A DNA stretch of 64,000 nt from Symsagittifera roscoffensis. Lineage: Eukaryota; Xenacoelomorpha; Acoela; Convolutidae. Below the pieces are notes generated by a model. That model did not search any database and was not told where the DNA came from. It saw only the letters and a program-made list of their open reading frames with translations. The position numbers and the translations under genes were made by a program. Within the stretch, counting starts at the first letter, position 1. Every line of letters starts with the position of its first letter. The DNA lies in assembly GCF_963678635.1 (NCBI RefSeq), contig NC_087069.1:6433472-6497471 (forward strand), written 5' to 3'. Shown one piece after another: positions 33,201-41,591 of this stretch.

Positions 33201-33955
33201 TCGAAAGATTCATTGCCCGTCGCGGCACTCCATCAGTCATTTGGTCTGATAACGGCACCAATTTTGTGGGAGCCGAGAAAGAACTCTTAAAATGTATTCA
33301 GTCATGGAACGATCAAGCACCCCCAGAGCTGGCGAAAAAAGGTATTAAGTGGAAATTTAACCCCCCGGCAGCCCCGCATCACGGTGGTTCTTGGGAACGC
33401 CTCGTTCGGTGTTGTAAAAGGGTATTCTACGCAATAATAGGAAGTAGAAAGCTCACTCCCGAAGTCCTTGAAACAACTTTCTGTCTTGTAGAACAATCAC
33501 TGAACGCTCGACCTATAACATCAGTAAGTGCAAGTCCGGATGGTTTCGAGGTGTTAACTCCTAATCATTTTTTGTTAGGCCGAAATGGTACTAGCTTTCC
33601 TTCTCTCTCTTTCCAGGAGCACTTCGACCATCGAAAGCAATATATCCGAGCGCAAAGCTACGCCAACGCAATTTGGAGTCGTTGGCTGCGAGATTATGTG
33701 CCAGCACTAAATAAACGCAGTAAGTGGCACTCCGATAGTGACGTTATTTTAAAAACAGGGGATTTAGTGTGGATTGTTGACGAACGCAGCCCAAGGGGAC
33801 ACTACCCTCTGGCTCGTATAAAAACCCTTAATTACGGAAAAGACAACATAGCCCGATCCGCCGTAGTTACCACCCGCTCCGGGGAGCTAACTCGACCGGC
33901 CGTAAAACTCGCACCCGTTTTTGCTCCTTTGGGCGCGGAAGATGTTCGCGCTTAA
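27239..33955 (+). CDS. BEL/Pao Gag-Pol polyprotein (2238 aa, intact)
   Basis: One continuous frame. Order: Gln/Glu/Lys-rich coiled coil (about 130-235); low-complexity Gag; DUF1759-like capsid region (about 575-720, EWKLAQYDGNPLQWHEWF); two Cys/His knuckles (from C788 and C821); aspartic protease with D957-S-A in place of the usual D-S/T-G; RT with YMDDYLDS (Asp 1372, 1373); RNase H with D1553, E1598, D1628; integrase zinc domain; DDE core D1942, D2004, E2053; and a DUF5641-type C-terminus (WSRWLRDYVPALNKRSKW). YxDDYLDS and the fused A17-type region are diagnostic of BEL/Pao. The stop codon lies 13 bases inside the 3' LTR. No lesion is visible, so the element may be capable of expression. Confidence 0.95.
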   Translation: MTEQIELKYRRLMNGRTSLENELSVVHSRITESLEGPIRKTKINALIESCKSILEKALAKNDELVILANKTDNHSKLLTELAAWWDRIVKVNDEVTGKARAHMESNQTSEVCVSETSRSKVSSKSAKSGSSKQSSMKSLTPSERRKELLLAKMKREELEKQHEATLRLKQQEAIIEEQQHLIEMERKQQEIKFEIDRKEQEHRLRIEKSRLEMERLSEENRIKVAEAKMVETEYLEESEIDQHLELASSVDRRSDRVNDWVDHALENQKGPKIVPSSSKFENCINIESGSHQHRNVSTAEASPRRSLPNRTFDCDQQCYPYQPTVSFSDGDEIKHAVSTNPDHETQSLLISNNATLCENNTSSFFNPAGTAATNTPVCCYFSVPHPSSSIQHIPVNNFNNDSRVVGNMPAISNQYSGYTPHAIVSQPPANLICRNQNLLSHNVYSNPASVNNPFSGQSAVISQPNLPLMSQWTPAVTQCITGVTSDGNTNPSVGVFSSVTPISQQQFPHVPSGGTVYYGFPNHDASAENTYIYQQQPFAADPSNTLPSLQPVPQPQAVTLNDLVQALSVSKKDPLPEWKLAQYDGNPLQWHEWFGQFCSTVDAASLSDDVKLTYLKTLVTGKAKSAIAEFAYSGRMYKDALKTLERKFGQPQNVITAHLDKLSSFPQLRMHNSENIISFSMTISSLVAVFRSLDYEEDLKSVSLLNQALSKIPPNMRESWSLFVVKRNWSRPNLIDFNNWLKDKAEAHEQMKNMPGKPKVEEPSKTKAVTRVFASTSTVEKKFEYPSCILCKGKHALWKCSVFKEKTPTQRAKFSAENKLCFSCLQGNHAFRQCPRAKKCTKPGCTSTHSVLLHGAERVFPSRNPEKNDSHTRSNAGQPRSNAEPDKVSTNADRKSFSKNIPNASSNHADINPVPLDVSCAISNDQSSIITSKGLLPIIKLQVSTDFQSADCLTLCDSASSHSWISAKLVKCLNLSGRDLDLTVNGINTTTVVKTKQVQMKVSSNFDGFEYIFELTAFVKDELKVGTDTVNIPALQRKYPYLAPIKPIVYSYADVDLIIGQDSFHAIRPEEYFKSEADPNKSPVAVRLPIGWVLSGPMPTSTGFLSTCFKCNTDDTELACQIKRWYEIESYGAYKQVDSRSAEDKRAAKILDSSTVHDGSSYAVGMLWAEESIMLPDNYYSSLVQLKSLEKRLAKDPHLRDQYSKTIEDDLSKGYVIQVPPHNFSNRSIREWYLPHHPVVNPNKPGKVRRVLNGASKFHGTSLNKSLLVGPDLLQNLVFVLLRFRQHHFAVSADIEGMFLQVGVLPEDQPSLRFLWREDPTADVVVHQYTRHIFGARDSPTCANYALQRTATDNQAMFPDAASAVLEKFYMDDYLDSFEDPDVAFKMSQELITLLALGGFKLTKFISNVTKFNKELNPPQSAPQQESKNIVTCGDNSSHVLGLKWDHIDDTLVVSRGVNRELKNSITQRTVLSFVSSVFDPIGLVAPYTVRARLLLKEIWRIHGQQWDDQLPVDIKTKFLAWHSGLPSLGKMSIKRSYFSGPVDWVELHMFGDSSEEVFCAVAFLRARVKTSLETQVAFVFGKARVAPMKALSIPKLELQAALLATRLKEDVLKALTIPVSNTFMWTDSTTVLQWLNSGSKQPTFVANRIGEILESTTVDQWFHVLSGDNPADTGTRGISAESLKTSSWVNGPSLLQSGEWPFKPSIEILKKIRLAGPACDLNEGLQQASNFSNVALNQKQPILFDWQKFSSFRKLQRVVAFMLRLSPKHRHYRTKVKEIIDPVELETAKQRLLMISQKESFEAEYLLLSCNKTVKKSSRIAQYAPFMGPACLIRSTGRIRRLVETEYDTKHPIILDGRHSLVKLFVSDIHYRYQHQFLDYLRAVIHLEFAILNLRSLLKSIEVHCLICRKRKAKTVTPMMAELPVERLGYRQPPFTNCGVDYFGPFYVSIRRSSEKRWCFLFTCMTTRAVHIEIVSSMDTSSCVMGIERFIARRGTPSVIWSDNGTNFVGAEKELLKCIQSWNDQAPPELAKKGIKWKFNPPAAPHHGGSWERLVRCCKRVFYAIIGSRKLTPEVLETTFCLVEQSLNARPITSVSASPDGFEVLTPNHFLLGRNGTSFPSLSFQEHFDHRKQYIRAQSYANAIWSRWLRDYVPALNKRSKWHSDSDVILKTGDLVWIVDERSPRGHYPLARIKTLNYGKDNIARSAVVTTRSGELTRPAVKLAPVFAPLGAEDVRA

Positions 33956-35064
33956 ATTAATGACGTCATTATAGCGCGAAAGTGAAAAAGCTAAAATTAG
34001 ATTTGCTTAGACAAAAGGCCTTGAAAAACTACTGGTTTGTCCGATTAAGGTCAGTTTGCCATCAAAATGTTTATAGATTTTTGAGATTGTTGAAAACCGT
34101 ATTGCTAAAATGCTAACCGAAAATGTTAAACTGATTGTTGTCATATATTACTTACTCTTCATATTATCTGTTAAGTTGCCGATAATTTACAGATTTTGAA
34201 GCAGGTTTTTGTAGATCTTACAGGATACGAGAGTGCGGCACATTTTGGTCCGCCGACCCGGACCCGATATTCCGGACGATATTCCAGAGGATTTTCAGGA
34301 CGATATTCTGGACAGTACGACCCAATTGGCCGAAAGTGACCAATTAGCCGAAATTTTTCCAGAGACGACCCAATTGGCCGAAAGTGACCAATTAGCCGAA
34401 ATTTTTCCAGAGACGACCCAATTGGCCGAAAGTGTCAAATTAGCCGATATTTGTCGAAACACGACCCAAATTGTGCAATTAGCCGAAAATTGTTCAAACA
34501 CGACCCAATTGGCCGAAATTGTGCAATTAGCCGAAATTTGTTCAAACACGACCCAATTGGCCGAAATTGTGCAATTAGCCGAAATTTGTCCAAACACGAC
34601 CCAATTGGCCGAAATTGTGCAATTAGCCGAATTTGTCCAAACACGACCCAATTGGCCGAAATTGTGCAATTAGCCGAAATTAGTCCAAAAAAACGACGCG
34701 ATTGGCCGAAATTGTGCAATTAGCTGAAAGTTGCCCTAAAGTATCCCAAGTGGCCGAAAATGTCCAATTATCCGATATTTGTCCAAACACGACCCAATTG
34801 GCCGAAATTGTGCAATTAGCCGAAAGTTGCCCTGAAGTATCCGAATTGGCAAAAATTGTCCAATTAGTCGAATTTGTCCAAACACGACCCAATTGGCCGA
34901 AATTGTGCAATTAGCCGAATTTGTCCAAACACGACCCAATTGGCCGAAATTGTGCAATTAGCCGAAATTTGTCCAAAAAAACGACGCGATTGGCCGAAAT
35001 TGTGCAATTAGCTGAAAGTTGCCCTAAAGTACCCCAAGTGGCCGAAAATGACCAATTATCCAAT
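33943..35064 (+). repeat. 3' LTR of the BEL/Pao element with expanded array
   Basis: Matches 24625-25553 with one difference, then continues with extra array units that re-use an upstream module (the block CCAAAAAAACGACGCGATTGG to CAAGTGGCCGAAAATG appears twice, at 34685-34765 and 34975-35050). The 5' copy instead leaves the array into unique leader sequence. The right edge at 35064 rests only on the CAGTT match. Confidence 0.7.
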
Positions 35065-35069
35065 CAGTT

Positions 35070-36823
35070 AGTCTAATAATTTGCCAAAATTTCATCAAGC
35101 CAAAAATATCTCTTTTGATGAAATAATGGACTACAATTTTGCTGGAGATAACAAAACCTTTAAAGTTGAGATGTCTTGTCACCATATGACTCAACTGAGC
35201 ACTAGTTTTTACCACAAAACAAAAAACTAATAGAGATCACTTCATATTTTTTTGAAGAGTCCCGCGCTGGTTGAAGGTAAACCCAGTCAAAATAACCATT
35301 AAAGCAAAAAAACTGTTTTTTTTTTTCAAAAATCAAAAAATGTTCAAGAAAATCAAAAAATGTTCATCTTGAACACAATTATTTTGAGAACAAAAATATT
35401 ATACCTTGAAATAGATTGTTGAAACAGTTGTTCCAAATTTTCCCACAAGCCAACGTCGACTTGAATACAGGGTTAAAGAAGAAATTGGGGGAAAACAAGC
35501 TTTAATTCAGTATGGTCGATTACAATGATCTAAAATTGACTCGAATTTGTTATGAAAAGAAGAGTTTTCAGTCAAGTATTAATGGGTTGTAATCTTCTTT
35601 TTTTCAACTTTCAAAAAATACTATTTACTGAAGAAAAATACGAGTAATGAGTATATTATGAAAGTTTGAGTGTTAAATCAACTTCAATTGTTCACAAGCG
35701 ACAAAAATGAGCAATCTAAAGTTAGCATACCATGTTCAGCTTTTCTTGGCCATTCTTAAGCGTAAAAGTAAGGCTATATAATTGGGTGGTTGTTGCTAAC
35801 TAATGAAAATTAATTCTGAAATTGTCAAGAATGCTCAAAATAACATCAAATATGGATTACGAACTACAAGTTCAACAAACTTACTCAATGCACCCATTCC
35901 AAAAAAAACGTTGCTGTGATAGTTATTTTTTGATGCTTTTTTTCTGAAGCAAGTTGAAACTAACATTTGAATGACAGCAACTTTTCAAAAACTATAAACA
36001 AAAATCTTAGTTGATTCATGAATAAAATTAATTTTGTGTTATCTGTCTCGAAAGCACACAACAAAAGTAAAGTAACCTTTTTGGTCCCAAAATGCTTAAT
36101 GATTCATCTAAAAATTTGCTTGGTAAGGATGTTGGTTAATGAAGGACTCCATGAGTTGAAAACGTTTGATGCTCGCCATCCTTGAAGTTTCTATGTTCCT
36201 GTACCCCTAAGTTTATTTAACATTTGAAAAAAAAAAGCTGCATATTTTATAAATTGCAAGCAAACATACCAGGCCGAGGACCGCGACTCATTTTGCGACG
36301 GAATTGGATTGCCGAAATGGATTTTCAGTGACCGAAATTGCATACTCTCATGGGTCGCGCAAAGTCGCCACTTGGGTCCGGAGTCGAGAATTTCCACCTA
36401 ATTTGACGCAAGATTTGAGCGGCTTCTTAGTCGATTGTGCTCAGAAATTTTCTTCAAAATGAGTGGTTTGATTTGAGCGTTTTTCTTAGAAAATCGCTCA
36501 ATTAGATTTCAAATCTTGAGGGGTTTAAAAACGTTTGAACCTTGCTTAGTATATTTGAAAAATAATGATCAAAATTTTTTTGGGCCGCGCAAAATCGCAT
36601 AACAATTCTTCGGTTGTGCAAAAATGCAACCAACCCATTTCGAGTCACAATGGTCGCACAGAGTCGCATTAAAATTCTTCGGTCGCGCATAATAGCAACA
36701 TGCTCAATTTGAGTCACAATGTTTGCTATATACCTGATTTGGGTCGCATTGGTCGCATTGGTAGTATTAAACACATTTTTAGACGATGTTTGTTTATTGA
36801 TTTTTTCGAATTCTTTTTGTTAG
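35070..36823. other. Intron remainder upstream of methyltransferase exon 2
   Basis: No gene is seen. 35300-35450 shares AAAAAATGTTCATCTTGAAC and nearby words with the copy 2 intron (48880-48990), showing that this is ancestral intron. 36540-36770 has about 2.5 units of an ~80-bp repeat (GGTCGCACAGAGTCGCATTA, AAATTCTTCGGTCGCGCA, TTTGAGTCACAATG). Confidence 0.5.
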
Positions 36824-37230
36824 ATAATCATGTCAAATGGTATGATAAATACCAGCTTGTGACTATGGATGGGTCGTGGCATGGAAATGAAGATTATGAA
36901 GGACACTCCAATGAAACAGCTCTCCAAAACTATGAAATGCTGTTATCTCAACTGATTGTCATGCTGGATCATATCGCGGAAGATGGTGTTGCAATTATTC
37001 GAGCGAAAATGAAATATGCTTCCGGAGCTGTTGTGCTGACTCTGCTGTCTAGAATGTTCGAGTCAGTTGAGCCTGTGAAGCTAGACGAGGAAACGTGTGG
37101 AAATTTGTGGCACTCAATTTTCTCATATGTCATCTGTCAAAAGTTCAAAAGCCAATCGAGAGATGGAAATCTGAAGATAATCAATGAGTTCCTGGGGGAA
37201 ATAAAGGAAGGAAGTACTTTTTTTCTTGAG
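36824..37230 (+). CDS. FtsJ-like methyltransferase-like gene copy 1, exon 2
   Basis: From the acceptor TTTTTGTTAG the frame reads DNHVKWYDKYQLVTMDGSW (first codon split with exon 1), the motif IV strand with MDG where FtsJ enzymes have (S/C)DG. NYEMLLSQLIVMLDHIAEDG and VAIIRAKMKYASGAVVLTLL follow, matching the helix plus strand before the usual catalytic Lys (GGxxVxK). An Arg stands at the first equivalent position and Lys two residues on, so catalytic status is uncertain. The exon ends in phase 0 at TTTCTTGAG before the donor GTTAGT. Confidence 0.8.
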
Positions 37231-38164
37231 GTTAGTGAAAGTTTTTAAATAAGTCATAAATTAAGGACTAGCGGAATGGTGGTGTAGTGGCTACGTCGTG
37301 GCTACGTTTCCGCCTCTCTGTTGACAGGTCGGATGTTCGAGACCCACTATGATCCGTGCTCGTTGTTTGAGGGTGTGGCAACATTCTCAGCGAAGAGCTC
37401 AACAGCTCGTATGTTGGTCCTTCTCTTGTGGACAAACCGTACTAATAAAAACTAAGCAAGTTAATACAACATACGCGGTTGAATTAAAAAATTTTTATCA
37501 CTTTTTTCTGAAGTCTTGAAAATCTTCCAGACACTTGAATTTAGAAAAATTGCTAAGTATTTTAAAGCGTAGTTTAACATCTTCTTTTCTGAAAAACTTC
37601 GATAATGGTTTCTATAACTCATAGTACGAAATAGAAAAATGGAAGATAAATCACTTTGAAATTTTATTGATTACGTTTTATCATAGCATGCATTTTTGCC
37701 TCATACAGAAACCGAAATTAATATTTCAAACTCAGCTTTTGAAAGAAGTAACCATTCCTGATCAAGTAACTAAAACTGACAAAAATTTTTGAATTCCCGG
37801 TTTCCGCAGTTTTTGAACGCTTCATGATTTTATCATTTGAAAATATAAATTGAAGAGCGTGAAGTTTGCCGAGTTCTCATAAAGACAAAAGCGAAAATTA
37901 AATTTTTTTAACATTTCAAGTGTTTTAATGAATTGAAGCTTTGGATTGAATGGTTTGAGCACATAATTTTATCGCTGCGCTACCTGTAATCATATGTAAC
38001 TTAAAAATTACTATCGTTTTGGTACCTTTCCATTAAACAGATATCCTCAACTACCCCATACCCCCACCCCCTACATTGCCTTGTACCTAGTAACGCTTCT
38101 TCCCCTTTTGCAAAGAGGAAGATTGCAAAAGATCCGCTAGTATATTTTGAAGGTAATGATTTAG
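37231..38164 (+). other. Intron 2 of methyltransferase copy 1
   Basis: Donor GTTAGT, acceptor ATGATTTAG (38156-38164). It carries the tRNA-derived repeat at 37270-37420. The rest aligns with copy 2 (57451-61111, minus its insertions), so it is ancestral intron sequence. Confidence 0.65.
37270..37420 (+). repeat. tRNA-derived (SINE-like) sequence
   Basis: GTGTAGTGGCTACG (37282-37295) resembles a pol III A box, and GATGTTCGAGACCC (37332-37345) a B box, about 40 bases apart as in tRNAs and SINE heads. It does not fold into an obvious intact tRNA. The same sequence is at 57489-57613 in copy 2, so it predates the locus duplication. A diverged tRNA pseudogene is an alternative. Confidence 0.45.
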
Positions 38165-38308
38165 GAAGTCCCGAAGATGTCAGAATTCGAAACGGCCTGC
38201 AGACTGCAACTGGAGTTCTTCGAGGAGTGTACGAAACATTTTGACGAACAGCGCAAACTACTTGAACAGAAAAAGAAAAAACTTCACCCTCATCAATTTT
38301 CGCATTAA
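38165..38308 (+). CDS. FtsJ-like methyltransferase-like gene copy 1, exon 3
   Basis: This exon follows acceptor TTTAG in phase 0 and encodes EVPKMSEFETACRLQLEFF, then an acidic/basic helix ending KKKKLHPHQFSH and TAA. AATAAA lies at 38359-38364, 51 bases after the stop. The phase match with exon 2, the polyadenylation signal and the conserved copy in the duplicate locus (61112-61222) support it as the last exon. The C-terminal helix has no recognised function. Confidence 0.65.
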   Translation, partial: EVPKMSEFETACRLQLEFFEECTKHFDEQRKLLEQKKKKLHPHQFSH

Positions 38309-38844
38309 AATACTGACGAATTTCAATATATATATACTAACAATGATTACCATGAACTAATAAAAATATTAAATTTGATTTAAAGATGAAAAAAAAATAG
38401 TTTTTTATCAACAAAATAATTTATCTGAGAAACCCGATCTTGGACAATCACCAATTGACACTGAAGGATATTTGAAAGTCAGTCATCATGAAATTGATGT
38501 CAAGATTTAACTGTCACATTTTTAACGTGATGATGAGTCGTTTCAGTTCGGTTAAAAACCATTTTTCTTAGCAGAGTTAATTACATGTTTATTGTTGAAG
38601 CTGCAGCTACACCCTAGTTGACCAAGTGAAATTATCTTACAAGTTCTTGTAAGAATCTTGCAACATTCAGATTCTTTCAAAGAGGATACATCTTTTCAAA
38701 AGATCTTGTAAGATTCTGGCAAAATCTTGCAAGATAACCTGCTTTAAAGATAACATTATAAATCGAGATCTTTAAAAATAAGATTTATTTTGTGAAAAAA
38801 ACAAGTTTACACTAGAAAACATCCTATAACGTTTGTGTAGGAAG
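38309..38844. other. Downstream flank with TTGCAAGAT palindromes
   Basis: Contains the AATAAA of the methyltransferase and, at 38634-38760, an inverted-repeat cluster built from TCTTGCAAGAT, AAGATCTTG and variants, bounded by TTATCTTACAAG and GATAACCTGC. Equivalent clusters lie at 61570-61690 and 62245-62370. Probably a small palindromic MITE. Confidence 0.45.
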
Positions 38845-39688
38845 TGTAGGAAGCTACACAAATACAACAGGCTATTGTTTTAATTGTTTACATAAGATCC
38901 GAGCGGACTCTTTTTTATTCTCAATTTGTTCACACCTCAAGAAAAGAATGCCTTTTTAACTTAACATTTGATTCAGATTTCAACTGAACAACTTAACTTA
39001 AGAGTTTTAAAGTCAAATCCAAATATCTAACTTTTCGGATTCTGAACGGATTTTTTTTTATTCTTTCAGTTTTTTTAACCTTGAAAATGGCAACAATTTT
39101 TAAAAAAAGTTTAACAGATGATTGAGGTAACTGAGTATTTATCCACGACGCCAGTCAAGCGGAGTGTCTCTATTGTTTTGACTTTGAAAATAGATAAATC
39201 CCGCGCTGCTCTGAAATTTAAATTAACAAAAGCAGGTGGGAATATTGTGAGTTCCCCCAGTTAAACTAAATATTGATTTTTTAATATAAAAAATCAATAA
39301 AATGCAAATGTCAGTCTCCTGGTCAACGGGAGGATAAGAGATAAGGAAAGGACTGAAGTCTGATAGCAGGTTCGGGGAAAACCAAACTAAAAACTTTTCG
39401 AATGAGCCTGTCTGCATTTTTCAGTGACTCTAATTTCTTGCGTTGAAACGGCCAGCTAAAATACTCTCAATTTTTTTGATTTCTTTTTCCTTTAAAATTA
39501 TAAATCATAATTTCTCTTTTAATAAATTAAACAGAGTCACTCAGGGCTTAAAGAAATTTAAGCAAAAATTTTCTTAAGTCAAATTCAATGGACCGAGAGG
39601 AAAAAGGAAGTGCCACCATCCTAGCATCGGACAATACCCCTACTGACAGCGAGGACTAGATGGTGTACCCTTACCAGCAAGTACTGAA
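38845..39688 (+). repeat. 5' LTR of the decayed Gypsy, interrupted
   Basis: 38845-38905 and 39415-39688 align with 43252-43330 and 43320-43600. The ~500 bp between (38906-39414) has no counterpart in the 3' LTR, so either sequence was inserted here or lost there. The right end runs into the N gap. Confidence 0.5.
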
Positions 39689-39888
39689 NNNNNNNNNNNN
39701 NNNNNNNNNNNNNNNNNNNNNNNNNNNNNNNNNNNNNNNNNNNNNNNNNNNNNNNNNNNNNNNNNNNNNNNNNNNNNNNNNNNNNNNNNNNNNNNNNNNN
39801 NNNNNNNNNNNNNNNNNNNNNNNNNNNNNNNNNNNNNNNNNNNNNNNNNNNNNNNNNNNNNNNNNNNNNNNNNNNNNNNNNNNNNNNN
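39689..39888. other. Assembly gap (200 N)
   Basis: Exactly 200 N bases, a conventional placeholder length, so the true distance is unknown. It lies at the LTR/leader junction of the decayed Gypsy, a place where repeats commonly break assemblies. Confidence 0.98.
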
Positions 39889-39989
39889 TAACGAATCAAG
39901 GATGAACTTAAAAAGTTACCAGGACTAATGAAGGATAATAAACAAATGAAGCTTAGATTTCACATGAGCATAGAAACAAATAAAACAAC

Positions 39990-40970
39990 CCAGTGTTTTG
40001 CAACTGGTGTTGCATTTCAGGCCATACAATAAGCCATTGCTTTAAATAAAACGATCATCAGGAGGAAAATTATGACTCGCTTCAAATAAGAGAGAATGCA
40101 AACAGAAATTCTCATAACTTTAGCTGTAAGTCAAAAGTAGACAACAATTTCGATGAAAATTCTCAAATGCGTGACAGGTCGAATAGTAAAAAACACTTCA
40201 ATGGAAACAACAATTTTCATTCACTTGACCAGATCCACAACTTTCGTGAAGATGAAATTCCAGGAGACTATAACGACAATGAGTGTGAAATTGTTGATCT
40301 AAACTAGTTCGGTCTCCGTCTGAACCAAAAGTACAATTGTATTCTAACTTATACCAACATCCCGTTGAAGACAAAAAAAGTAACGATCTGGAAACCCAAT
40401 TTTTACTAGACACTGGCGCAACTGTTTGCTGATTAATTTTTACAGTTAAGAACAATATTGTACAAAACAGCGTCTGCAGCTAAAATATTCTTGATCAAAC
40501 ACAAATGCTGTTAATGGAGAAAAACTTAATCCTATAGGTTATACTATATTTGACTCCTTTTTTAACACTGATAATCCGGTGACTAACACTGATAATCCGG
40601 TGAAAATCAAAGCATGGATTTCAGCCAAGGACGGTCGCCAGCTAAATATTTTAGGAATGGATTTCATTTCTCAAATTTTTATATCAATAATTTTTCCAAA
40701 TTCCAACTTGGAATTTAAAAAATGCCTATATGAAACAATTTCTATTAGTAATATAAGAAACAAAAGTTATCCATATCTAAGATTTTATCAAAATGGTTTT
40801 CTTGATAAAAATATAACTATTGCACCAAAATCATCCCGCATTATCTCAATTTCTCCAGCAGGTATTGTTTTTAAAATAGGAACATTTTTTAGGATTAATA
40901 AGTCCTTGGAACAAAAAGGCAATAAAGCGTATAGTATAATTTGTAAGAATGAAAAAGTCAATTCCTAACG
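39990..40970 (+). pseudogene. Gag zinc knuckle and protease of the decayed Gypsy
   Basis: TGCAACTGGTGTTGCATTTC (39998-40017) starts CNWCCISGHTISHC, a textbook CX2CX4HX4C knuckle. At about 40393 the frame reads TQFLLDTGATVC, the D-T-G-A loop of a retroviral-type aspartic protease, followed by a stop. 40579-40968 continues with RQLNILGMDFISQ (the N-I-L-G strand near the protease C-terminus) and NITIAPKSSRIISI, a linker seen between protease and RT. Stops and shifts make it non-functional. Confidence 0.65.
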
Positions 40971-41214
40971 TACTAAACATTCTAGAGAATCAGAAGTAAT
41001 TATAAACAACGGTTCAATATGCCAAGTTTTGAAAATATATTAAAAAAAAATAAAGTCATTTTTTCCTGCGTTAAAACCATTGTAATTGTAATTTTTACAA
41101 CAGTTTTGTAACGCTTAAAGTTTTGTGAAGTTATCTTAACACTTTATTTACTGAGCAGTAAAATTAATTTATTTTTACTGAAAACAAAAGACACGAGTTT
41201 TCCAAGTTTTTTAT

Positions 41215-41591
41215 TGGATGTCACTAATCAAGACTCTTTTTTGCGTGCTTCTACTGGTATTTCCCCATTCAAGCAATTGCGAGAAGTATTAAGCTTACTG
41301 AGGAGAAAACTTTTCAACAGAAAAACTTTCATTTGTAGAAAAAAAAATTATGCAACACAAACTATACTACAATGAATAGCGGTTCTGTATGACACCCAAA
41401 AGGATATGCCAAAATGCGTAGACAAGGATTTAATTGTTAACCGGGATCAAAAACAGTCAAGTACGCTTTTCATTATGGACCATCCTCAAAATCAAATAGA
41501 TATAGAAGGATTGGAACCCAATGGCGGAGACAAAATTTTTTTTTTCGATTTCAACATATATGCAAAATGTTGCAAAAGGACAGGAGTTTAA
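41215..41591 (+). pseudogene. Integrase C-terminal remnant of the decayed Gypsy
   Basis: GATGTCACTAATCAAGACTC opens a frame with FLRASTGISPFKQLREVL, resembling the T-G-x-SPF-x-x-L motif after the integrase core. Then DMPKCVDKDLIVNRDQKQSS resembles the basic post-core segment (F-x-V-G-D-x-V-x-V-R). Everything from RT to the integrase core is deleted between here and 40970. Confidence 0.45.

Larger units (their letters stand above)
24625..35064 (+). mobile_element. BEL/Pao LTR retrotransposon, near-intact
   Basis: Two direct repeats beginning TGTTCGCGCTTAAATTAATG (24625 and 33943) enclose a 199-aa ORF and an uninterrupted 2238-aa Gag-Pol with all BEL/Pao domains. Over the first 929 bases the repeats differ at one position (25371 versus 34689), so the insertion is recent. 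A 5-bp match CAGTT (24620-24624 and 35065-35069) is a possible target duplication, but the two repeats stop matching at 25554/34872, so the 3' boundary is uncertain. The element lies in the methyltransferase intron in the sense orientation. Confidence 0.85.
19391..36823 (+). other. 17.4-kb intron 1 of methyltransferase copy 1
   Basis: Donor GTTAGA at 19391 and acceptor TTTTTGTTAG ending at 36823; both phases agree (1/1). The equivalent intron in copy 2 is about 1.0 kb (48392-49427) and uses the same donor and acceptor words. The extra length comes from the foldback (20302-20845), an LTR element remnant (21110-24420) and a BEL/Pao element (24625-35064). 19391-20301 and 20846-21109 contain nothing else recognised. 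Confidence 0.65.

Noticed and set aside
37270-37420. Functional tRNA gene
   Set aside because: A-box-like and B-box-like words are present, but no intact cloverleaf can be drawn, and the same sequence recurs in the duplicate intron, so a SINE-like or pseudogene origin fits better.
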